Shown here one piece after another: positions 1-6,724 of a stretch of DNA of 22,533 nucleotides (its first letter is position 1; the number at the start of each line of letters is the position of its first letter). A program made the translations under genes and the position numbers. The stretch covers positions 1 to 22,533 of the forward strand of contig JBPCVZ010000062.1 of NCBI GenBank assembly GCA_051010015.1. Reading direction: 5' to 3'. The notes under the pieces are model-generated. The model saw only the letters and a program-made list of their open reading frames with translations. It ran no database searches and was not told the origin of the DNA. This DNA comes from CAJQQK01 sp051010015. GTDB taxonomy: Bacteria; Pseudomonadota; Alphaproteobacteria; Rhizobiales; Hyphomicrobiaceae.

Positions 1-478
1 CCACTGCGTCGATACCCGTCGGCTCCCGCCCGCCATGGGTGAAAATCTCCCATTTGGAGGGCTCACCTGGCTCTGAAACTCTTTTGGCGTCGATGGCCAC
101 CACAATGCACTGCGCACCAAACTTTTCGCTCGCCTCTCGCACAAAATCTCGGTTTTTCACAGCCGCCGTCATGATGGAGACCTTGTCTGCACCAGCCTCT
201 AGAAGTTTGCGGACATCAGCCACATTGCGCACGCCACCACCGACCGTCAGCGGCATGAAGCAGCGCTCTGCGGTTCGCGTGACGATATCGAACAGGATGC
301 CGCGGTTTTCGTGTGTCGCCGTGATATCGAGAAAACAGAGTTCATCGGCGCCAGCCGCGTCATAGGCCGTCGCGGCCTCGACCGGATCGCCGGCGTCGAT
401 CAGGTCGACGAAGTTGACCCCCTTAACGACGCGGCCGTCTTTGACGTCGAGGCAGGGAATGATACGGGTTTTGAGCAT
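1..478 (-). CDS. hisF: Imidazole glycerol phosphate synthase cyclase subunit HisF (3' part cut by window edge)
   Basis: HisF is the TIM-barrel cyclase that joins with glutaminase HisH to convert PRFAR plus ammonia into imidazole glycerol phosphate and AICAR, in cytosolic histidine biosynthesis. About 159 of the usual ~255 residues are present, from the ATG (complement of 476-478) to the window edge. Visible landmarks are the N-terminus MLKTRIIPCLDVKDG with catalytic Asp11, the phosphate-loop segment LTVGGGVRN (78-86), and AIDAK with the second catalytic acid, Asp130. The reading frame is intact to the edge. No strong Shine-Dalgarno sequence is seen before the ATG. hisA lies on the same strand 1.66 kb upstream rather than adjacent, so the usual hisA-hisF pair is split here. 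Family identity is clear. Confidence 0.97.
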   Translation of the reverse strand, partial: MLKTRIIPCLDVKDGRVVKGVNFVDLIDAGDPVEAATAYDAAGADELCFLDITATHENRGILFDIVTRTAERCFMPLTVGGGVRNVADVRKLLEAGADKVSIMTAAVKNRDFVREASEKFGAQCIVVAIDAKRVSEPGEPSKWEIFTHGGREPTGIDAV

Positions 479-558
479 CGGCTGAAGATCATGCAAAAAA
501 TGAGGTTCGAGGTGCTGCATACCGCGAAACGCGCTGTCGCGCGACAGGAAACGCCGTG

Positions 559-960
559 ATGGCGGCGCTGACCTGGCCGGTCCTGACTTGGATCGCGATT
601 TGCTCGTCTTTACTGGCAGGCTGCGGCACGGGAGCAAAAATGCCAACAACGACAAGCGCCGCGGGCATGCAGCCTTCAGGTCTGAGCAACGTTCAGCGGG
701 TCGCGGTGACGGCCGCAGCACGGCAAATGATCAATGACCCGGCGGCGACCGTGTACGGCCTCAAAGCGCGATCCAGCAGCGGCGCACCGGGCGTCCATGT
801 CTGCGGCTACATCAGGCGACCGGCCGGCGCGAGCACGCCGCTCTACGTCGAACTGCGCGAGACAGAAGGTGCCACGACGGCCGAGCGTGGCCAGATCGGC
901 GCCACCCCGGCCAATCTTGCCAAAGTTCGCTTCATGTGCCGCGATCACGGGGATTGGTAG
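559..960 (+). CDS. Small putative lipoprotein of unknown function
   Basis: This is a 133-residue protein read from ATG 559; a GTG at 556 directly before it is an alternative start. The N-terminus has a hydrophobic stretch ending in a lipobox, LLAGC (Cys at residue 22 from the ATG), so export and lipidation in the cell envelope are likely, although no basic residue precedes the hydrophobic stretch. The mature part holds two more cysteines, in VHVCGY and RFMCRD near the C-terminus, which could form a disulfide. The segment with INDPAATVYG followed by VCGYIRR resembles small uncharacterised proteobacterial envelope proteins with a 'DPxSAxF...VCG' pattern; that resemblance is from memory. It is divergent from hisF, with 80 bp between the starts. 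No function is assigned. Confidence 0.6.
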   Translation: MAALTWPVLTWIAICSSLLAGCGTGAKMPTTTSAAGMQPSGLSNVQRVAVTAAARQMINDPAATVYGLKARSSSGAPGVHVCGYIRRPAGASTPLYVELRETEGATTAERGQIGATPANLAKVRFMCRDHGDW

Positions 961-1053
961 CCGCCCAGGAAATTGGCACGGAAACTGCATCGAATTTGCT
1001 GCGTCACTCCGACTGGCGCATTCTGTGTTTCGCTTAATGCCACTGGTGAGGAT

Positions 1054-1281
1054 ATGACCTTTTCCGTCCGTCTAGCATCCAACGAGAAGCCCCGCCTATC
1101 GGCGCGCGCCGACGCGGGCGACGTGAAGACTTCCAACCATTTGCATGAGTTCTGCCAAGGCATCAGCTTCGGCGTCGGGATGCTCATTGTGCTTGTGGTT
1201 GCTTTCTGGGCTATCAGCGCCGCCGCTGGCAGCATGCCAAGCCTGCAGTGGCTGCAAACACAGTGGTTAAGCCTGTTTTAG
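1054..1281 (+). CDS. Small single-span membrane protein, hypothetical
   Basis: The predicted protein has 75 residues. The chosen start is ATG 1054 because GGTGAGGAT lies just before it; the open frame extends upstream to 973 without a better start. The N-terminal ~35 residues are hydrophilic, followed by one hydrophobic segment (about 43-63, containing GVGMLIVLVVAFWAIS) and a short tail ending SLF. It follows the lipoprotein gene on the same strand with a 93-bp gap and converges on the arginase-like gene 38 bp away. No recognisable family is seen. A chance ORF cannot be excluded, but the clean transmembrane segment and ribosome-binding site favour a real small gene. Confidence 0.45.
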   Translation: MTFSVRLASNEKPRLSARADAGDVKTSNHLHEFCQGISFGVGMLIVLVVAFWAISAAAGSMPSLQWLQTQWLSLF

Positions 1282-1319
1282 AGCGCTAAGCCTGCAGATT
1301 TCACACCGAGTAGTGCTTG

Positions 1320-2138
1320 TCACGATCGTGCGCCGGCGATGGCCAGGACGTGTTCGACCGCGATATCCGCGGCCTGTGCGGCGTCCGGCGCCGCCGGATC
1401 AAGACCGGTAATGCCAAGACATGTCAAATTCGTAATTGCCGTTAGCGCCGCGCGCACATCATCCACCGCCGGCCCGCCGGGCACGGCGAAGCCACTGGTG
1501 CGAACGGTCAGTGCGTCATGCACATCCATGTCGAGATGCGCGTAGACGCGCGCGGCATCGCCGACACGATTGACCAGAGAGCCTGGATCGCCGGCCATCT
1601 CGATGGCATGCGCGTCGATCAAAGCCCGCTCGGCCGGATCGATATCGCGCGCGCCGAATAACGTCGCCCGGGAAAGGTCCGCTGGATGCGCCAATCCGGC
1701 GTGCGCTGCGACCATGGCCCGCCAGGCCTTGCCGGTTGCCGCGGCCAGCGCCATGCCCTCGAACAGACCGCTGGTCGACGTCTCGGGTGTATTGAGGTCA
1801 GGGTGCGCGTCGAACCAGGCAATTGCGGTGCCGGAACCGCCCAGACCGCCGATCGACCCAATCGCTGACAGTGCACAACTCCCCGCCAGTACGACCGCAA
1901 GCTCGCCCCGCGCGGCCGCATCGGCCACGGCTTCCGTCACCTCGGCGGCGAGGTTGAGGCCGGCGCGCATCTCGTCGGGTGACGGCTCCTCGGCCATCAA
2001 GATCGTTTCCATGACCTCGTGACCAGCCTCGTGCAGCCGTTTTGGCAAGCCCTTGTCGCGCAGCGCCCACGGCAGATCACACCAGGTCACGCCACCGGGC
2101 TGGTTCGGCCAATAGGCATAGATCAGCGTGACTTTCAT
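1320..2138 (-). CDS. Arginase/agmatinase/formiminoglutamase-family protein with altered first metal motif
   Basis: This 272-residue protein has the ureohydrolase fold signatures. FDAHPDLN (109-116) matches the family DAHxD metal motif (Asp110, His112, Asp114), and HLDMDVHD (201-208) matches the SxDxDxxDP motif (Asp203, Asp205). The usual first motif GGDH is replaced by AGSC (85-88), so the first metal-binding histidine becomes Cys88. Family members hydrolyse guanidino or formimino compounds at a dinuclear Mn site. The Cys variant may have a changed metal site or substrate, so no specific reaction is assigned. Its ATG overlaps the hisA stop codon in an ATGA arrangement, so it is probably translationally coupled to hisA. 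A role tied to histidine metabolism is only suggested by this context. Confidence 0.85.
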   Translation of the reverse strand: MKVTLIYAYWPNQPGGVTWCDLPWALRDKGLPKRLHEAGHEVMETILMAEEPSPDEMRAGLNLAAEVTEAVADAAARGELAVVLAGSCALSAIGSIGGLGGSGTAIAWFDAHPDLNTPETSTSGLFEGMALAAATGKAWRAMVAAHAGLAHPADLSRATLFGARDIDPAERALIDAHAIEMAGDPGSLVNRVGDAARVYAHLDMDVHDALTVRTSGFAVPGGPAVDDVRAALTAITNLTCLGITGLDPAAPDAAQAADIAVEHVLAIAGARS

Positions 2139-2878
2139 GCCCGCGTCTCCCGCGACGCGGCGATCATGGCGAGCGCTTCAGACGGATCGAGCCTGCCGTC
2201 GTAGATTGCACGTCCCGATATCGCACCTGCGAGTTTCGTGTTTTCCGGCTTGAGCAGCGCCTTGATATCCGCGATCGACGCAAGGCCGCCAGAGGCGATT
2301 ATGGGAATCCTGGTCGCATCCGCCATCGCCCGTGTGGCCGGCAGATTAAGTCCCTTCAATATGCCGTCGCGATCGATATCCGTATAGATGATGGCGGCGA
2401 CACCGGCGTCCTCAAACTGACGGGCGAGATCGATTGCCGAAAGTTCGCTGGTCTCCGCCCAGCCTTCCACCGCGACCTTGCCACCACGCGCGTCGATCCC
2501 GACGGCAATCTGGCCTGGAAAGGCGCGACAGGCCTCGCGCACGAGCCCCGGATCGCGCACGGCGACGGTGCCGAGAATGACCCGGCGAATACCCTTTTCA
2601 AGCCAGCGTTCGATCGTCGCCATGTCGCGTATGCCACCACCAAGCTGGGTCGGAATGGTCAAACTGGCAAGGATCGCATCGACCGCAGACGCGTTGACCG
2701 GCTCGCCAGCGAAGGCGCCATTGAGATCGACCATGTGCAGCCATTCAAAACCCTGCGCTTCGAAGCTCTTGGCCTGCGCGGCGGGATCGTCATTGAAGAC
2801 GGTTGCCTGCTCCATATCGCCCAATTTCAGACGTACACACTGACCGTCCTTGAGATCAATCGCGGGGAAGAGAATCAC
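2135..2878 (-). CDS. hisA: HisA: ProFAR isomerase of histidine biosynthesis
   Basis: HisA (EC 5.3.1.16) performs the Amadori isomerisation of ProFAR to PRFAR, the substrate of HisF/HisH. The start is set at GTG (complement of 2876-2878), giving VILFPAIDLKDG with the catalytic acid at Asp8; AGGAAAG lies eight bases before it. The open frame continues nine codons further upstream, but that extension lacks family similarity. The protein has 247 residues, normal for HisA. Other landmarks are the phosphate loop QLGGGIRD, GIDARGG, the second catalytic aspartate region YTDIDRDG, and IIASGGL. The stop overlaps the start of the arginase-like gene by four bases. hisH is not next to it, which is unusual for this group. 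Confidence 0.96.
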   Translation of the reverse strand: MILFPAIDLKDGQCVRLKLGDMEQATVFNDDPAAQAKSFEAQGFEWLHMVDLNGAFAGEPVNASAVDAILASLTIPTQLGGGIRDMATIERWLEKGIRRVILGTVAVRDPGLVREACRAFPGQIAVGIDARGGKVAVEGWAETSELSAIDLARQFEDAGVAAIIYTDIDRDGILKGLNLPATRAMADATRIPIIASGGLASIADIKALLKPENTKLAGAISGRAIYDGRLDPSEALAMIAASRETRA

Positions 2879-2902
2879 GGGCACTGCTTTCCTGTGGCAA
2901 GA

Positions 2903-2923
2903 CAAGGCGTTGCTGGCGCCTTG
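2903..2923. promoter_or_regulatory. Inverted repeat in the hisA leader
   Basis: CAAGGCG and CGCCTTG form perfect 7-bp arms around a 7-base spacer. The element lies 24 bases upstream of the chosen hisA GTG start, in the 180-bp divergent gap between hisA and the small gene at 3059. It could be a leader hairpin or an operator. There is no T-run to make it an obvious terminator. The remainder of the gap shows no clear motif. Confidence 0.35.
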
Positions 2924-3058
2924 GAGCGGTTGATTTTACTTTCGGCGCGGCCACGAGATTGCTATTTTGTTCTCGTAAGGTCTGCCTGCGCGTCCGGGTT
3001 ATCTTGTGTGCCGGGCGAATGCTTTGAGTCAATAAAGTGCGTGAGCCCGTTCATCGTG

Positions 3059-3406
3059 ATGTCTGCCATTTCGTTGTTCCAGTCCGTTTCGAATGAAAAC
3101 ATTGCCCCAACGCCGCGCCTGAAGAAGCGGGCGTTGAGCGAAAACGACGCCGTCGATATCTGGATTGCGCGCTGGCTGCGCATTCGGGGCAAGGATATTT
3201 TGCAGCGCTATGGTTGCGATCCGCGCCGCCTCTATGAGATTTGGGAAGGCGTCAAGCATCCCGCGTCGCGATCAAAGGCGCTGCAACGCTTTGAGAAAGA
3301 CTATCCGGCGCTGATGGACCGTGTCGACTTCGGTGGCCATCGGCGGATCCCGCGCAATGCGGCGAGCCCGGATCAGCTGACACTGTTCGATGATGACGCC
3401 GCGTGA
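3059..3406 (+). CDS. Small helix-rich protein of unknown function, coupled to gluQRS
   Basis: The protein has 115 residues when started at ATG 3059; an in-frame GTG at 3041 would add six residues. The longer open frame back to 2735 runs antisense through hisA and is not credible. The middle part, with DAVDIWIARWLRIRGKDI, then YGCDPRRLYEIWEG and SRSKALQRF, looks like consecutive short helices rich in Arg and Lys and could be a helix-turn-helix-like nucleic-acid-binding fold. No named family is recognised. The C-terminus ends in an acidic tail, FDDDAA. The stop codon overlaps the GTG start of gluQRS (GTGA), so the two are probably co-translated. A role linked to tRNA modification would be inference from position only. 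Confidence 0.7.
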   Translation: MSAISLFQSVSNENIAPTPRLKKRALSENDAVDIWIARWLRIRGKDILQRYGCDPRRLYEIWEGVKHPASRSKALQRFEKDYPALMDRVDFGGHRRIPRNAASPDQLTLFDDDAA

Positions 3407-4302
3407 GCGATGTGGTGAGCGGGGACCGGCCGGCGTTGCGCTTTGCGCCGAGCCCGACCGGCGAACTTCACATTGGCCATGCCCTGTCAGCACTTGTCGG
3501 ATGGCAATTGGCGCGGCGCATCGGCGGGCGCTTCCTTCTGCGCATTGAAGACATCGACATGGCGCGCGCGCGACAGCACTTCGTCGATCAGATCTTCGAT
3601 GACCTGACGTGGTTGGGTCTCGACTGGGATCAGCCCGTCCGTCGCCAGTCCGAACATTTCGATGCCTATCGGGCCCAGGCCCGGCGCCTTGAAGAGATGG
3701 GTCTGCTGTATCCATGCTTTGCGACGCGAAGCGACATCGCGGCGGCGGTGGCACGCGCGCCGAACCATCCGACCGATCCAGACGGCGCGCCGCTCTATCC
3801 GGGTCTGCACAAGCAGTTGAGCTGCGAGGACGTCGCTGCACGCCGGGCCGCAGGCCAGCCATTTGCACTGCGCCTCGACATGGAGCGAGCGCTCGCGACG
3901 GCCCATGCCATCTCTGGTGGTGCTTCGCTGACCTATACCGCGTTTGATTTTGACGGTACGCAGCGCACCGTTACGGCCCGGCCGCAACGCTGGGGCGATG
4001 CCGTGATCGTGCGCAAGGATGTGCCGGCGAGCTATCATCTGGCGGTCGTCACCGACGATGCCGAGCAGGGCATCAGCCACGTGACGCGCGGCCGTGATTT
4101 GGAGGCGGCCACCGACCTTCACCGACTACTGCAGACCCTGCTCGGCCTGCCGGCGCCGGCCTATCACCACCACCGACTCATTCTGGATGACACCGGTGCA
4201 AAGTTCTCCAAGCGCGACGGCGCCGTGAGCCTGCGGGCACTGCGGGAGGCGGGCCTAACCAGGAAAGAAATGCTCGAGAGGATCGGGGACGTGCCCGGTT
4301 AG
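3403..4302 (+). CDS. gluQ: Glutamyl-Q tRNA(Asp) synthetase
   Basis: GluQRS is a shortened glutamyl-tRNA synthetase that activates glutamate without tRNA and attaches it to queuosine in the anticodon of tRNA(Asp). At 299 residues it lacks the anticodon-binding domain of GltX, as expected. The start is GTG 3403, overlapping the upstream stop. Visible signatures are APSPTG then HIGH (23-26), LLRIEDID (45-52), VVTDD (215-219), VTRGRDL (227-233) and the KMSKS-equivalent KFSKR (267-271). The zinc motif C-x-C...Y-x3-C of characterised GluQRS reads CFA (105-107) and YPGLH (132-136) here, so two cysteines are replaced by Ala and His and zinc may be lost or held differently. Substrate assignment rests on length and family. 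Confidence 0.93.
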   Translation: MSDVVSGDRPALRFAPSPTGELHIGHALSALVGWQLARRIGGRFLLRIEDIDMARARQHFVDQIFDDLTWLGLDWDQPVRRQSEHFDAYRAQARRLEEMGLLYPCFATRSDIAAAVARAPNHPTDPDGAPLYPGLHKQLSCEDVAARRAAGQPFALRLDMERALATAHAISGGASLTYTAFDFDGTQRTVTARPQRWGDAVIVRKDVPASYHLAVVTDDAEQGISHVTRGRDLEAATDLHRLLQTLLGLPAPAYHHHRLILDDTGAKFSKRDGAVSLRALREAGLTRKEMLERIGDVPG

Positions 4303-4303
4303 A

Positions 4304-4322
4304 TGGCCGATCCCGCCGGCCA
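4304..4322 (+). terminator. Weak hairpin just after gluQRS
   Basis: TGGCCG and CGGCCA form perfect 6-bp arms around a 7-base loop, starting two bases after the gluQRS stop codon. No T-run follows, so it is at best a weak or factor-assisted terminator or an mRNA 3' stabiliser. Confidence 0.35.
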
Positions 4323-4340
4323 CACGAACAACAATGCCGG

Positions 4341-4362
4341 GATAGATGGCTAATCTTCTATC
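4341..4362. promoter_or_regulatory. Dyad upstream of the liv operon
   Basis: GATAGA and TCTATC form 6-bp inverted arms ten bases apart, with a nested AGAT/ATCT pair inside. The element lies about 93 bases before livK in a 152-bp gap and could be an operator. A second small hairpin, GGCTC/GAGCC at 4401-4415, lies nearer to the gene in the presumed leader. No convincing -35/-10 pair was identified by eye. Confidence 0.3.
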
Positions 4363-4454
4363 TGATGGGGCAAAGTGTCCAAACTCCCCTATCATCGATG
4401 GGCTCCGTGAGAGCCGCATAAGAAATGTTCGGTGCACAACCGGGAGGAAATCCA

Positions 4455-5624
4455 ATGACAAGACATTTTCTGATCGCCGGCGCCTTGTTGGCAGCAAGCG
4501 TAAGTACGACAACCGTCCAGGCGGCGGACATCAAGATCGGTGCGCTTTATCCGATCACCGGTGGCGGTGCCGTGTACGGCGTGCCGGCGATGCTGGGCAA
4601 CCGCATGGCCGTCGATGAAATCAACGCCGCCGGTGGCATCAACGGCCAAAAGGTCGTGATCGTCGAGCGCGATACCAAGCTGAACCCGGCCGAGGCGGCC
4701 GCAGCGGCGAAAGAGTTGATCACGAAGGACGGCGTCAACCTCCTGATCGGCGGATTGAGTTCCGGCGTCGGGCTGGCCATTTCCGAAGTCGCGAAAAACG
4801 AGAAAGTGCTCTACATCGCGACGATCCCGAAAACCATTCAGATGACGACAGCGAAACTGCATCCGTATGTGTTCCGTACGGCGTCGCATACCGACTTCGA
4901 AGGTGACGCGATTGCCCAGATCGTCAAGAAACTCGGCGCCAAGAAGGTCTGCGATATTCAATTGGACTACGCCTACGGGCATGATCTGGCGAAAGGTATC
5001 GAGAAAGGCCTCAAGAAGCATGCACCCGGCGTCAAGAAGGTCTTGGACCTGCGCTCCAAGCTCGGCGCGACCGACTATAACGCGGTCATCAGCCAGCTCA
5101 TCGCTTCGGACTGCGAAGTCGTCACCAGCGGCCTTTGGGGTTCGCACTTCGTGAACTTCGCCCAGCAGGCCCGACCGTTCGGTTTCTTCAAGAGCAAGAA
5201 GTACGTGTCGGGAGGTGAAATCGCGAGCCAGGAAATCGCGGGCAAAATGGGCGCCGACTACCCCGATAACGTGTGGAGCAACACCTACGAGCTTTGGTAC
5301 CATAGCCCGTCGCCGGCACACAAAAAGTTCCAGGCTGCGTTGTCCAAGTTGCAGGGCAAAAAGGAAACACCCATGTGGCCCGTACTGGCCTGGATCGGCG
5401 TGAAGTTCTACGCAACCGCTGCCGAGAAAGCCAAGTCAATTGAGGCCGAAAAGGTCGCAAAGGCCCTGGAAGGCCTGTCAATCGATACGCCTGTCGGCCG
5501 GCGCACGATCGACGCCAAGACGCACCAGGCGAACACCGGCCAATTCTGGGGACCGATGTCCAAGAAAAAGGGCGTGAAGTATCGGATGATGGATCCGGTG
5601 ACGTTCATTGATGCCAAGCTGTAA
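4455..5624 (+). CDS. livK: Periplasmic substrate-binding protein of LIV-type ABC transporter
   Basis: This is the extracytoplasmic receptor that delivers ligand to the LivHMGF permease complex. It has 389 residues, started at ATG 4455 because GGGAGGAAA precedes it; an ATG at 4425 in the same frame adds ten residues and is less likely. The signal peptide runs through LLAASVSTTTVQA, with cleavage expected before ADIKIG. The mature protein begins IKIGALYPITGG, typical of the type 1 periplasmic-binding fold, followed by AVDEINAAGGINGQKV and the LIGGLSSG ligand-loop region. The family binds branched-chain amino acids, other amino acids, amides or aromatic acids; the ligand cannot be read from the sequence. 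It is the first gene of a five-gene operon and is followed by a strong hairpin. Confidence 0.94.
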   Translation: MTRHFLIAGALLAASVSTTTVQAADIKIGALYPITGGGAVYGVPAMLGNRMAVDEINAAGGINGQKVVIVERDTKLNPAEAAAAAKELITKDGVNLLIGGLSSGVGLAISEVAKNEKVLYIATIPKTIQMTTAKLHPYVFRTASHTDFEGDAIAQIVKKLGAKKVCDIQLDYAYGHDLAKGIEKGLKKHAPGVKKVLDLRSKLGATDYNAVISQLIASDCEVVTSGLWGSHFVNFAQQARPFGFFKSKKYVSGGEIASQEIAGKMGADYPDNVWSNTYELWYHSPSPAHKKFQAALSKLQGKKETPMWPVLAWIGVKFYATAAEKAKSIEAEKVAKALEGLSIDTPVGRRTIDAKTHQANTGQFWGPMSKKKGVKYRMMDPVTFIDAKL

Positions 5625-5647
5625 GTCGCTGGCGTGAAATGCAAGGT

Positions 5648-5679
5648 CGTCTGGGGCTCGCAAGCGCCGGCCCCAGACG
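5648..5679 (+). terminator. Strong hairpin between livK and livH
   Basis: CGTCTGGGGC and GCCCCAGACG form a perfect 10-bp GC-rich stem with a 12-base loop, 24 bases after the livK stop. CATGTTTTCTCTTT follows, a moderate T-rich tract. This fits a partial intrinsic terminator or an mRNA-stabilising hairpin that allows more binding protein than permease to be made. Confidence 0.75.
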
Positions 5680-5775
5680 CATGTTTTCTCTTTCAAGCAA
5701 CAAATGCATGCTGTCCGGCATGGGCCACTCCGACTCCGGCGGGCTGGCGATAAGGGGGCGCAAGCGTAAACACTG

Positions 5776-6720
5776 ATGGAATCTCTCATCGATTTCGTAC
5801 GCGACGAGCTTGGCAATCCAGGCCTTGCGACACTTCTCTCGAGCCCAAGCTTCTTTTTCATCCAGGTGATGAATTCGATTTCGATGGGCATGTATCTGTT
5901 CATCCTGGCGGCCGGGCTGTCGTTGATCTTCGGCGTGCTCAATGTCATCAACTTCGCCCATGGCGCGTTCTATATGTTCGGCGCCTATACGCTCTACACG
6001 GTCTCCCAGGAAATGGAGTTGAGCTTCTGGCTTGGCGTTGTCGCCGCCGCGCTTGCGCTCGGCCTGCTCGCCGTCGTCATTGAACGCGGGCTATTCCAGT
6101 TCCTTTACGACAAGGAGCACCTGATGCAGCTGCTCCTGACGTTCGGCGTCGTACTGATCCTTGGCGACATGGCCAAGATGATCTGGGGAACCGACCAGTT
6201 GAGCGTGTCGTATCCGCCGGGCATGGATGGCGCCATCAATCTTGGCGTGACGTACTATCCGACGTACCGGCTCCTGCTCTGCCTAATCGGTCCGATGATC
6301 GCCATTGGACTTTGGTATCTGATCGAGAAGACGCGCTGGGGCCGGGTCATCCGCGGCGCGACGCAGGATCGCGAAATGCTGGCAGCACTCGGCATCAACG
6401 TGCCGTTCGTTTACACCAGCGTGTTCATCCTTGGCTCGATGCTGGCCGGCATCGGCGGTGCACTGTCATCGCCTTTCAACAGTCCGACGCCCGGTATGGA
6501 TGCAACCATCATCGTCGACTGCTTCGTCATCGTCATCATTGGCGGCCTCGGCTCGCTTTGGGGTACGTTCATCGGTGCGCTCATCTACGGCGTCGTCTAC
6601 AATTTCGGTTCCGTCATATTGCCGAACTGGCAGGACGTGTTCGCCTTCCTCTTGCTGATGGCGGTGCTGCTGGTGCGTCCCTGGGGGCTATTCGGGCGCC
6701 CGATTACGGGAGGGCACTAG
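5776..6720 (+). CDS. livH: LIV-type ABC transporter permease LivH
   Basis: This is one of two inner-membrane permease subunits of a branched-chain amino-acid-type importer. It has 314 residues with about eight hydrophobic segments. Family landmarks are GLSLIFGVLNVINFAHGAF (about 48-66), RGATQDREMLAALGIN (the cytoplasmic EAA-type loop that contacts the ATPases) and IIGGLGSLWGTFIGA. The N-terminus from ATG 5776 carries about 30 extra residues compared with typical LivH, and the nearest purine-rich tract (AAGGGGG) is rather far upstream. An internal ATG at 5869 (MNSISMG) is a plausible alternative start. The gene follows the livK hairpin after a 151-bp gap and lies four bases before livM. Confidence 0.93.
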   Translation: MESLIDFVRDELGNPGLATLLSSPSFFFIQVMNSISMGMYLFILAAGLSLIFGVLNVINFAHGAFYMFGAYTLYTVSQEMELSFWLGVVAAALALGLLAVVIERGLFQFLYDKEHLMQLLLTFGVVLILGDMAKMIWGTDQLSVSYPPGMDGAINLGVTYYPTYRLLLCLIGPMIAIGLWYLIEKTRWGRVIRGATQDREMLAALGINVPFVYTSVFILGSMLAGIGGALSSPFNSPTPGMDATIIVDCFVIVIIGGLGSLWGTFIGALIYGVVYNFGSVILPNWQDVFAFLLLMAVLLVRPWGLFGRPITGGH

Positions 6721-6724
6721 GGCC

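Noticed and set aside
1239..1297. AAGCCTGCAG present twice (1239-1248 and 1288-1297) around the end of the small membrane gene
   Set aside because: Only ten bases are shared, with no flanking mobile-element features; most likely chance.
2735..3058. Long N-terminal extension of the small gene before gluQRS
   Set aside because: It runs antisense through the start of hisA and shows no protein-like conservation; ATG 3059 is the sensible start.
3487..4122. A 211-residue minus-strand open frame
   Set aside because: It is antisense to gluQRS with its HIGH and KFSKR motifs.
4392..5321. A 309-residue minus-strand open frame
   Set aside because: It is antisense to livK, whose identity and signal peptide are clear.
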